A stretch of 64,000 bases of DNA from Theristus sp. LFF4_11 (taxonomy: Eukaryota; Nematoda; Chromadorea; Monhysterida; Xyalidae): NCBI GenBank assembly GCA_030248135.1, contig JASANC010003363.1, forward strand, positions 1 through 64,000. The letters run 5' to 3'. Shown piece by piece: positions 1-9,760 of the stretch. A program made the translations under genes and the position numbers. How positions within the stretch are numbered: the stretch's first letter is position 1; every line of letters starts with the position of its first letter. The notes beneath the pieces are model-generated. The model ran no database searches, was not told the DNA's origin, and saw nothing but the letters and a program-made list of their open reading frames with translations.

Positions 1-698
1 CATCATATTTGGTTCTGCGACTCAGTTCGTATTTAAGACATGTTTGATGCGCGTCAATTCAAAATTGCGGACGTTATCTGGTCGTATTTCAGGAACTAGG
101 TTCACTTCACCAACTTTGAATTCCCGCAAATAGCATGAAACTGCTTTCCAATTTATAGTTGAACTGGTAATTGTTTTCAGGCATTACCTGATTGGCTGAA
201 ACTTGAACCTAATCATGGGGTTTTTAAAGAATTTTTTTCTGAAAATGAGAGATGCAAAACCATCAAAACTAAAACAGCAAATAAATAGAAGCAAGGTTTA
301 TGTTTTCAGAAAAAAACCACGGCAACAACAAGCTTTCGACGCTCGCAAAAAATAAATTTCGTTTGCAAACTAACTGTTTTCACTTTTCTGTATCTACGTA
401 TTGCCAGAAACAAATTTCTCAATTAAAAAATCGGGCCCCACACAGTATTTTCATTTGTTTTGTCGCTGCCGTCTTTTTATGAAAATTAAATTGTTTTTTT
501 ACTGAAACTGCTGCAAATTTTTCTCCATTTTATTTGGGAACTGTTCACAGAAAATGTGCCCGAAAATTTCCAATCCGATATGTGCGCGCGTTGAGTCGCA
601 GGACTATAAAAACCTAACACAGGAAATCGCATGCCTGGGTTGCGATTTCTTCGAGTTGTAATTGTAAGCTGTTGTGCATTGTCAAATTCGTTTATCGC
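1..698. other. 5' edge, no gene recognised
   Basis: AT-rich sequence with only short open frames and no splice-linked coding segments on either strand. It lies downstream of the minus-strand kinase gene and presumably includes its 3' UTR. I see nothing else here. Confidence 0.5.
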
Positions 699-3589
699 CT
701 AATTTTGATCGTCGTCGGACTGTTTGGGTTGGCGCATTTGATTCAGCTCTTGTGATATTTTCTCCATGGTGGGTCTCAAGTCCGGCTTCTCACTCCAGCA
801 CTCGATCACCATTTGCTGAATCTGAAACAGCGAAACGTTCTTTCTTGAAACGTTTCAGACTGTTTGTTTTTAAAAGTATTGAAACAATAAAAACATCACA
901 GGCCTCAAGTGGCATGTCGCAGTCGGTGACGTCCATGCGATGTCCTTCCTCTTTTACTTTCTGAGCGGCTTCTTGTGGACGCATGCCTGGATAAGGATCT
1001 TGCCCGTTGTTGAACACTTCCCACACCAGTATGCCAAACGCCCAAACATCTGATTTCAACGAATACGTCGCTTTTCGCAATGTTTCTGGTGCCAACCATC
1101 TTAGAGGCACCTTGCTGTGCGTCGTGATACGGTACGTCGTGCCTGAATGAATTGCCAGCCACTAAGTTTGTACATGTGTACGTTGGTCTCGTGAATCATG
1201 AAGTTGCAATTTGTGTGATGCTTTGTTCACTTTGCTTTGTTAGACTTTGATCCAACAACGCGGGAATTGTATCATCATGTATGACGCACTGAGTTTCTGC
1301 ATATTGCTGCTAACGAAACCAACGACTGACTTTCTACAAGAAGAAACTGCTAGAAAACACAAGCATTGCGCTTTTATGCGTTCAAGCACAAATCAATCAA
1401 TCAGAAAAGAATAGATGACCCATGCGAGCAACACAAAACAACGAACATTGAATAACAAGAGACGTGTGATAAGCAATTCACCGCATACTCTGAGCACACG
1501 TCCGGTAGAACAGACGCAAAGGCCATAGTGGACCATTACAATCGAGTAGTTTGAGAACGAATTATGGTAAAAGCGCAAACCTTCCGTTGCCAGACCAAAA
1601 TCGGAGATTTTCACAACTCCGTATTCATCAATCAAGCAGTTGCGCGCAGCAATGTCTCGATGGAGAAATTCTTGCTCGTGCAGATACGCGAGGCCGTTGG
1701 CAGCATCCGAGCAATAGCCAACCTGAGAAAAATACATCTGGCATCTGCAGTTTCTTGAAAGTGCCGCAGTTGGATCGGATTTACACAGTGTGAGTTTAAA
1801 AGATCGGTTTAGAAGATCGGTTGGTAACGTCAGAAGCAATACAAAGTATGAGTAGAGTGAGTACACTGTAAGTACATACAAACAAAGTTCATAAGGCCCT
1901 GTAACAGCCAGCCAGAACGAACTCGCACGGGAGTCGTGATCGACTGAGCGTATTCTCGCAGGTAATGCTCGAGTGAGCCTCCCTTCACGAGCTCCATGAC
2001 GATCATCAGCGGCTGCTTCTCAACAGCAACGCCATAGAAACGAACAATGTTGCGATGTTTCAGCTTTTGCATGACACGCGACTCAGCAAGAATGGCCGCA
2101 ATTTGCTCCTTCGACAGCACCTGACTTTCGTGACTGCACTTGACGGCGACCGGCACGCGTTCATTGTCGAATGTCGTCAGTACTCCCGCAAACACCTCGC
2201 CGAATGCCCCTGTTGTACTGCTACGCTTCATCAAAGAACACCGCACACTTCACTTGCACAAACGCTCACCTTCACCGAGTTTCTCTTTTGCTTTGATTTG
2301 TTCGTGACGAAGTTCCCATGCTTGACGTGGGATCGGGTTGACGAGCCGATATGCGAAATGAGGTAGAGGCGTTTTGTAATCGTGATAGAAGTTCACCATC
2401 GCGGCGACCGATGGGAACACATGTTTGTCGTCTTTCGGGTCGATTGTATATCCTTGTGCGTGCTCATGCACAACCACATGACGAGGCTGTGTTTTTTCAT
2501 TCGAACATATTAGCCACACGCGAACCAGTTATCTGTGTTCATGATAATCGAGCTCAACGGATGCCGAGTGCAGCCACAGTGCACTCACTTCATTTTCGTG
2601 CTGCACGCTGATGACGTAGTGCCGTTGTTCTGCGTTCGTTTTCACTTCCGTGCTGCGCACCAAAAAATCGCCGTTCGCTCTTAGCATCTTCACGATGTCT
2701 TGTCTCGGCAACAGTCCATGATACCAGAGTTCGTTGGGCGCTTCACGGTTTGGTTTCAGCTTTTTCTTGTCTCCACTGAGAACATTCGTCTCTTTCGAGT
2801 TCTTCTGCTGTCGCGACGACCCTCTGAGTGGTTTCCTCAAACGTGCATGTTGCGGCGGTTTTTGACCACTGATTGATGTCGACTGTGTCTTTTGGCTCAA
2901 ACGACGGCTTTGTTGACGTGCAGGCTTCGCATCTGATGACTCCTCGACCGCTCGGCCGTCCTTGCCTATGGCGGTCTTGATTCGAATCGGAAATGGTCGC
3001 AGCAGCAGCTCATTGGTCGATTGATAGTGGTGAATCTGTGGAGAGTTTTATGGTTGTCAATGCTGTGTTACATGCACAATGTGTTGCAGAGCAAACCAAT
3101 TCATCAATCTTGGCGAATCGTGGAACATGTTTGTCCGCTACGTTCATTGTGTATCTGCCATCGGTGGTTCTTTGCACGGGCACATGGTTCACCTTGCCAT
3201 CCCAAAACACGCAGATGACGTAGTCTTTACTCGAGTCCGTCTTCAAGCGTACCTGCAAGAATCATAAAACTAATGAAAATGATGAAACTCATGAAATTTT
3301 TAAAATTCATATGTTTTATTTTTCAACACATCATGTTTAACGTACCAAAAACTCTCCGTTCTTCTGCAACAAATGGTCAGTTTCGGTTCGTTTAACAGCC
3401 CCAAAAAACCATAGCGCTGCGCTTGCTGAATCAAAAATACAAAACTGGAGGAGACCGTGTAAAACTTTTGTAGTTTTGCGAGAAATAACGGACGTTCTGT
3501 TTGGGGAGGGATTATTTGGACTTATTTTCCAAACTGCGTTTTAGAGCTAAGAACGCAAAGTGACTGATTTAAGGAAAAACCATACCCAT
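699..3589 (-). CDS. Non-receptor tyrosine kinase with two SH2 domains
   Basis: Cytoplasmic protein tyrosine kinase. Exons on the minus strand: 3589-3586 (tentative ATG micro-exon), 3425-3346, 3252-3097, 3035-2589, 2486-2270, 2209-1923, 1722-1540, 1110-895, 821-699. The lengths keep one frame of about 570 aa ending in TAG. SH2-1 (about aa 7-95) starts WFFG, carries an FLVR arginine split over an intron and ends FAKIDEL-IHHYQ. A basic linker of about 85 aa follows. SH2-2 (about aa 184-280) starts WYHGLL and has FLVR. The kinase domain (about aa 298-560) has GEGAFGEV, VAVK, HRDIAARN, DFGLA, VPLRWLAPE and a CW...RP C-lobe motif, so it looks catalytically intact. The short SH2-to-kinase linker is Fes/Fer-like, unlike SYK/ZAP70. 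The intron before VPLRW needs an AAG acceptor (or a missed mini-exon), and the start is the weakest part of the model. Confidence 0.85.
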
Positions 3590-3648
3590 AACAGTCTGCC
3601 TGCAGCCTGCACACTGCTATGAAACGCAGCTTAGTAATATCTAAAGCA

Positions 3649-3900
3649 TGGCCGAATAACTAAGGCAGTCTCATTCAAGGCGAGATTAGTCGCAGACTAT
3701 GAGTCGCCTTTCTCAAAATGCCAATATATTCTCCAATCGAGTTTGCAGTGCATAAAGAATAACAGCACGAATAACCAATTTATTGTGAGAAACATGTCAA
3801 ATTTGACACAGAATTGGGTTTCTGAACGTCTTTTCGCTTTCATTCAAATTTCGCGCGCTCCTTGCACCCTGAAAAACGCTGCCATGTTTAATCGGCCATA
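3649..3900 (-). repeat. MITE family G, copy 1
   Basis: A 250-bp element that reappears in opposite orientation at 20613-20880 and 26904-27110. Ends are inverted: ATGGCCGAATAA on the left and ATCGGCCATAAT on the right. It lacks coding capacity and sits just upstream of the tentative kinase start. Confidence 0.7.
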
Positions 3901-4152
3901 ATGTCGCGTGGAAACAAATGAAACAGCAAAAAGCTCACGTTGGTTTGACTTTGTTGGCATGATGACGAATATGTGAAAAAGAAGAAGATAAAAGTAAACG
4001 GATTTTTTTTTGTATCTGGCGAATACAGCCAACCAGTGAAAAATGAAAGAAAGACAGTGGTTGAGTCATGACAGTTCAGCCCATATATAGCGACTTTGAA
4101 AAAATTCCAATGTCCATGTGTACATGAACAAAATTCCAATGGGTAATTGCTA

Positions 4153-4240
4153 AAAACACCGCAGCGGTGAAAACACCGCACCGATGAAAACACCGCACGG
4201 TGAAAACACCGCACCGATGAAAACACCGCACGGTGTGATT
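4153..4240. repeat. 16-17 bp palindromic tandem repeat
   Basis: About five units of AAAACACCGCACCGATG or AAAACACCGCACGGTG in a row. Two unit types alternate. The CACCGCACGGTG core is nearly self-complementary, so each unit can form a small hairpin. Confidence 0.8.
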
Positions 4241-4361
4241 TATGGAACGGGTTGGGTCGGCATGAATATAGGGTGTTGTACCAACAGATTTTTTGCCGTT
4301 AATAAAGTTTTTTTTGTTTTTCGTGGTTGTGACCATTCTTTTGATAACGTAACACATAACG

Positions 4362-5457
4362 TCGCCCAGATCACGATTTACTCGGCCGATTTCGACGATC
4401 GATGGCTCAATCAACTCAGCAGAGCATCCGAAACACGACGATGTGTCGATTGTGGTTGGTTTTGTTTTTATTTAACATTGGTCATTGTGCAATAAAAAAA
4501 TTACGAAAAAACACAAAACACCAAATTATTGTGATTTGGATTTTTTTCGATTTTCAGAAAACCGTGAAAACCAACCACAAACGAGGCATCATCGTCTTCC
4601 GGGTACTCCGCTGAGTTGATTGAGCTATCGATCGTCGAAATCGGTTGAGCACAGCGCTGGCAGAGTCGCGTGACAGGTCGGCGCACGAGACACACGTCGT
4701 GAAACGCAAATATTGCCAACACAAAACGTCGCTCAGATCACGATTTCCTCGGCCGATTTCGACGATCGATGGCTCAATCAACTCAGCAGAGCATCCGGAA
4801 CACGATGATGTGTCGATTGTGGTTGGTTTTGGTTTTATTTAACATTGGTCGTTGTGCAATAAAAAATTTACGAAAAAACACAAAACACCAAATTATTGTG
4901 ATTTGGATTTTTTTTCGATTTTCAGAAAACCGTGAAAACCAACCACAAACGAGGCATCATCGTCTTCCGGGTACTCCGCTGAGTTGATTGAGCTATCGAT
5001 CGTCGAAATCGGTTGAGCACAGCGCTGGCAGAGTCGCGTGACAGGTCGGCGCACGAGACACACGTCGTGAAACGCAAATATTGCCAACACAAAACGTCGC
5101 TCAGATCACGATTTCCTCGGCCGATTTCGACGATCGATGGCTCAATCAACTCAGCAGAGCATCCGAAACACGACGATGTGTCGATTGTGGTTGGTTTTGG
5201 TTTTATTTAACATTGGTCGTTGTGCAATAAAAAATTTACGAAAAAACACAAAACACCAAATTATTGTGATTTGGATTTTTTTTCGATTTTCAGAAAACCG
5301 TGAAAACCAATCACAAACGAGGCATCATCGTCTTCCGGGTACTCCGCTGAGTTGATTGAGCTATCGATCGTCGAAATCGGTTGAGCACAGCGCTGGCAGT
5401 CGCGTGACAGGTCGGCGCACGAGACACACGTCGTGAAACGCAAATATTGCCAACACA
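4362..5457. repeat. 368-bp satellite, three tandem copies
   Basis: Three head-to-tail copies starting near 4362, 4728 and 5096, with only scattered mismatches. Each unit contains an internal inverted repeat of about 75 bp: the arm beginning CCGATTTCGACGATCGAT is mirrored by GATCGTCGAAATCGG, separated by AT-rich sequence. The third copy is slightly shortened. Short open frames repeat once per copy and are not genes. Confidence 0.9.
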
Positions 5458-6262
5458 AATATTCCGAGTACAGCATACATATCTGGCTAATATATGCAAC
5501 TCGCTGATTGGTCAGCTCCGCACGCTCCACACCGTTGTTTCTTCCTCGGAACCAGGAACCTGAGTCCACCCCCCTCAGCCGAAAATCCTGCCCGTGCACG
5601 GGTAGATACCCGTGTACCCCCCCCCTTCCCCTCTTTACCTCGACACGGGTACTAGGCTCCCCCCACCCCCCTCCGCGAGAAAACGGGATCGCACCCCCCC
5701 CCCCCTCACAGTGGTCAATCTCATCTCAATTTTTCCCAAAAATACCGCAATTTTTGCATTTTTCTTGATGTTTGTGTCTATTCCTGCATAGATTTTGTTG
5801 TTTCTGACCAAGCAAGCAGCTTCTTTGCTCAAAATATTTTGTATTTTACAAGAATTTCTGGGTTTTTCCAAGCCAAGGTAAAAATTTGGTATTACCCGTG
5901 CGCTCCCGTGCACCTCCCTCACGAATTTTTTCTGCAAGTGCACACCCCCCCCCCCCCCACCGAGAAGGCACCTGACACCTAGAGTTGTGAAAAAAACAAA
6001 AATCGTCATTTTTTTTAATTTCAAAAATCAAAGTTGTGCTAAATCAACCAGGGAGTTCGAAACTTCGAAGAACCACATTTGATGTGCAATCGCCTCCCGA
6101 ATGACTCCCGTATGGCGGAACTTTCCAGATTTTGTTTGGGTGACCTCATTTACCCCTTTTCCAAACCGTTACTAGGGTTGTTAAAAAAAAACAAAAATCA
6201 CCGTTTTTTTTAATTAAAAAAAATTCAAAAATCAAGTTGTGCAAAATCAATCAGGGAGTCCG

Positions 6263-6994
6263 AAGTAGGGTTGTTAAACAAAAATGAAAATTTTTTTTTT
6301 TTTTAAAAAAAGTGATTAAAAAAAAAACAAAAATGCCGATTTTTTTTTTTAAAAAAAAAAATTCGAAAAATTTTCCTCTAATATGCTCTGAAAACCTCAA
6401 TTTTGGCACAATTTTTCGAAAGTTCAACAAAAATTTTCTTTGATTATACCTCGTAAAACCTTTAGCAGTCGATTTTGGGCCGTTTTACCGACTGATTTTA
6501 GGCTTCGACAACATCTGCGATGAAGTTTTTGAGCGTCCCAAAGCTTAGCCTACCATTTCCGATGCAGATAAGGTGACGATTAGCCTCGCAGAGCGTCCGA
6601 TTGTGCTCGCTGCACCGTTTGCAAGCGCTACGTTGTCTGGTTGCTGCTTCGTGTCGTGTCGTCGCGACACCATCAGAAGAATTGATCGAATTTCAAGGCG
6701 GTATGTTTGTCTTCACTTTAGCATTAGCTTAGCTGGGGACAATTAGTGACGTTTTGGAGGTCAAAACACAAGAAGAGGCATGGTGACGGTTTGGAAAAGG
6801 GGTAATTGAGGTCACCAAAACAAAATCTGCAAAGTTCCGCCATACGGGTGTCATTCGGGAGGCGCTTGCATATCATATGTGGTTCTTCGGACTCCCTGAT
6901 TGATTTAGCACAACTTTGATTTTTGAAATTTTTTTTTTTAAAAAAAAATTTAAAAAAAAAAAATGACGATTTTTGTTTTTTTTAACAACCCTAG
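6263..6994 (-). mobile_element. hAT-like non-autonomous element family B, inverted copy
   Basis: Starts TAGGGTTGTTAAA and ends AACAACCCTA, the type of terminal repeat seen in hAT elements. About 730 bp, no transposase. It is the reverse complement of the copy at 7108-7834, and together they form a large inverted repeat. Partial family B ends lie at 5977-6262 and 6995-7107. Confidence 0.7.
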
Positions 6995-7107
6995 TCCGAA
7001 GAACCACATATGATATGCAAGCGCCTCCCGAATGACTCCCGTATGGCGGAACTTTGCAGATTTTGTTTTGGTGACCTCAATTACCCCTTTTCCAAACCGT
7101 CACCATC

Positions 7108-7834
7108 ATGCCTAGAGGGTTGTTAAAAAAAACAAAAATCGTCATTTTTGTTTTTTTTAAGAAAAATTAAAAAAAAAATTCAAAAATCAAAGTTGTGCTA
7201 AATCAATCAGGGAGTCCGAAGAACCACATATGATATGCAAGCGCCTTCCGAATGACTCCCGTATGGCGGAACTTTGCAGATTTTGTTTTGGTGACCTCAA
7301 TTACCCCTTTTCCAAACCGTCACCATGCCTCTTCTTGTGTTTTGTTTTGACCTCCAAAACGTCACTAATTGTTCCCAGCTAAGCTAATGCTAAAGTGAAG
7401 ACAAACATACCGCCTTGACATTCGATCAATTCTTCTGATGATGTCGCGACGACACGACACGACACGAAGCAGCAACCAGACAACGTAGCGCTTGTAATTT
7501 GCAAACGGAGCAGCGAGCACAATCGGACGCTCTGCGAGGCGAATCGTCACCTTATCTGCATCGGAAATGGTAAGCCAACCTTTGGGACGCTTAAAAACTT
7601 CTTCGCAGATGTTGTTGAAGCCTGAAATCAGTAGGTAAAACGGTCCAAAATCGACTGCTAAAGGTTTTACGAGGTAATATCAAAGAAAATTTTTGTTGAA
7701 CTTTCGAAAAATTGTGCCAAAATTGAGGTTTTCAGAGCATATTAGAGGAAAATTTTTCGAATTTAAAAAAATCGGCATTTTTGTTTTTTTTTATCATATT
7801 CACTTAAAAATTGATTTTTGTTTGACAACCCTAC
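7108..7834 (+). mobile_element. hAT-like non-autonomous element family B, direct copy
   Basis: Same family as 6263-6994 in opposite orientation; begins after CTAG with AGGGTTGTTAAAA and ends GACAACCCTA. Non-coding. A further diverged copy lies at 58858-59433 and a solitary end near 60671. Confidence 0.7.
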
Positions 7835-7966
7835 TCACGGCACACCCCCTCTAAAATAAGGCAAACACCCCCTCACCCGAGGTCCCGCTTTCGCTACTGC
7901 TCAATACAAGCAACCTCAGATCAAAAATTACAAAAATCACTTGTTTTAAGAATGTATACAAATCGT

Positions 7967-8025
7967 TGGGTCATTCATTTTGTGTTGGGCCATTTATTTT
8001 GTGTAGGGCCATTCATTTTGTCTTG
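7967..8025. repeat. 19-bp tandem repeat upstream of PMVK
   Basis: Three units of the form GGGCCATTCATTTTGTGTT. The PMVK frame stays open through them, but they precede the conserved start and are more likely 5' leader. Confidence 0.75.
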
Positions 8026-8055
8026 GGCCACCACGCATTAGTAAAGAACGCCCAG

Positions 8056-9441
8056 ATGTCAGCGTGGAAAACTCCGTTTGTTATCGTGTTGTTGTCTGGC
8101 AAACGCAAGTGCGGCAAGGATTACATCGCTGAGCGCCTGCGTGCGGAGCTGCACACTCGATACGGCTGCGCTGCGTGTGTTCTGCTGCGTTTGAGCGAGC
8201 CTCTGAAGACGCAATACGCACTTGAGCATGCACTTGAGTTGAATGCATTGATGGCGGACACCGAATACAAAGAGCAACATCGGGCAGACATGATTCGGTG
8301 GGGCGAACAGATGCGACTCACTGATCCGGAGTATTTCTGCAACGCTGCCGTAAAGAACGCCGGCGACAGTCGGTTGGTTGTTCCCTGAAACAGTGTTGTT
8401 GTTTGTTTTTGAGGGGACAAATCAACGGCACTCTCTAAACTTGCACCGCCACAATTTTAGCCAACGAAACTTGGGGCTGGGGTAGTTTTTGATGCAGATT
8501 TCAAGTTTTATTTGTGTGGTTGCGGCAATGTTCGTTTAGGGACTCTTTAAACACGGATGTCATGACACTCGTCTCGCGTGAGCATCAACTGAAAGCTGTT
8601 TATCTGGCACAACCTGACAAAAGCGCCTAAATTTTGACTGTTTTTATTGATATTTCAAATTATTTCTTCAATGAAGGGTTTGCGAACCTTTGGAGGAGCT
8701 GCAGGACTTTTGTTGCCCACAGCCCTGTTTGCGCTTTAAACCGGCTGCTTTTGTTAGGTTGTGTCAGATAAACAGCTTTTAGTAAAGTTCCAGGTGAGGT
8801 CCAAATTAAGCATCTAGTTGAAATTTGAAATCTGCATCAAAAACGACTCAACTGAAGCAAGTTTCGTTGGTTAAAACGGGCGTACGAGCTGCAACCAAAT
8901 GTGCTCCGTCCGAGCGTGACCCAATGCAACCAGCAATCACTTTCAACTTTATTTCCTGATACTTGAAAGTACGAACCCGTGAGTTGGCAATGTCTTGTTT
9001 TGATCATGATGTTTACGAAATAAGGTTGGGTGTGATTCCTGAGAAAAACAATGCAGTACAGAGAGTAACATCAACACTTTATTAAACTTTCGTTTTTTCG
9101 CATTCAGCTGTTGGATTGTGGTGGACTGTCGCAGGCACACGGATTTTGATTATTTTTACCGACACTTCGGGCGGCAGAGCATCATTATAAAAGTGAGGGT
9201 TGTTGCGGACGTTGCAACGAGAACGGCAAGAGGATGGAGATTTGTTGCGGGAGTGGACGACGCTGACAGCGAATGCCAGTTGGATCAGGTTTCGCATTGG
9301 GATTTTGTGCTGGACAACAGCGATGCATCGTCAGATTGTGACGTGACTGAACGTGAATGCGATGTGCCAAAGCTGTTTGACTCCTTGTTACCAACGATTG
9401 GTGCACATTTATGCGGTGACTGTGATAAGTTCCGTAATTGA
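8056..9441 (+). CDS. PMVK: Phosphomevalonate kinase (animal type)
   Basis: Converts mevalonate 5-phosphate to the diphosphate in isoprenoid synthesis. Two exons, 8056-8372 and 9108-9441, joined in frame (phase 2, GTTGGT donor, CAG acceptor), give 216 aa, close to the family length of about 190 aa. Landmarks: the P-loop GKRKCGKD near the N terminus, then SEPLKTQYA, MIRWGEQ, the VVDCRR arginine pair (DTRR in the human enzyme) and GVDDADSEC near the C terminus. I chose the ATG at MSAWKTP because the upstream in-frame ATG at 7966 would add residues encoded by a tandem repeat. The 735-bp intron carries a MITE-like inverted repeat (8456-8877). Confidence 0.93.
8456..8877. repeat. Inverted-repeat element in PMVK intron
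   Basis: Ends TTTTAGCCAACGAAACTTG and CAAGTTTCGTTGGTTAAAA are inverted copies. Inner arms also pair (AAAGCTGTTTATCTG with CAGATAAACAGCTTTT). About 420 bp, non-coding, a MITE by structure. Confidence 0.7.
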
Positions 9442-9595
9442 TTGATGAAAAGAATCGTATTTGATGTTCCGATTGCTTCGGCCACAACATTCATTCTTTG
9501 ATTTGCTCAACGAATTCCTCACTGGTTTCTGTTTTTGTTGCTTCAAATTTGCTCTTGTTTCTTTTGTTATCACAATTTCTCGACGAGGAAAGTGA

Positions 9596-9601
9596 AATAA
9601 A
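9596..9601 (+). promoter_or_regulatory. Polyadenylation signal of PMVK
   Basis: AATAAA about 155 bp after the PMVK stop codon and before the next gene; the only clear signal there. Confidence 0.5.
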
Positions 9602-9760
9602 CCTTTGAAAATCATACTTCGCATTCCCCTTCTGCTGCGTGGCTTCAGCCACAGAATTTTAATTCTGATGGATGTTTGTTGCTTGTTATTTTGGGGTAGT
9701 CAACTTTGGTTTCAAGGGAATGTGCTTCCTTGTCAGACAACATGACAACCGACAGCAAAG

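Larger units (their letters stand above)
5530..7899. mobile_element. Poly-C element family A, copy 1, split by nested insertion
   Basis: The family A body runs from 5530 to about 5976 and resumes at about 7838, ending CCCGCTTTCGCTACTG at 7899. The interruption is family B sequence (5977-7834). Uninterrupted relatives at 30769-31436 and 55554-56098 show that the two halves belong together. Long C runs are typical of the family. The left CAGTAGCG terminus seen in other copies is missing here. Confidence 0.7.

Noticed and set aside
4501..5355. Repeated 65-75-codon frames in the satellite
   Set aside because: They recur once per 368-bp unit on both strands because of the internal inverted repeat, with no sign of protein-level constraint.
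7966..8055. N-terminal extension of PMVK from an upstream ATG
   Set aside because: The extra residues are encoded by a 19-bp tandem repeat and have no counterpart in the enzyme family.
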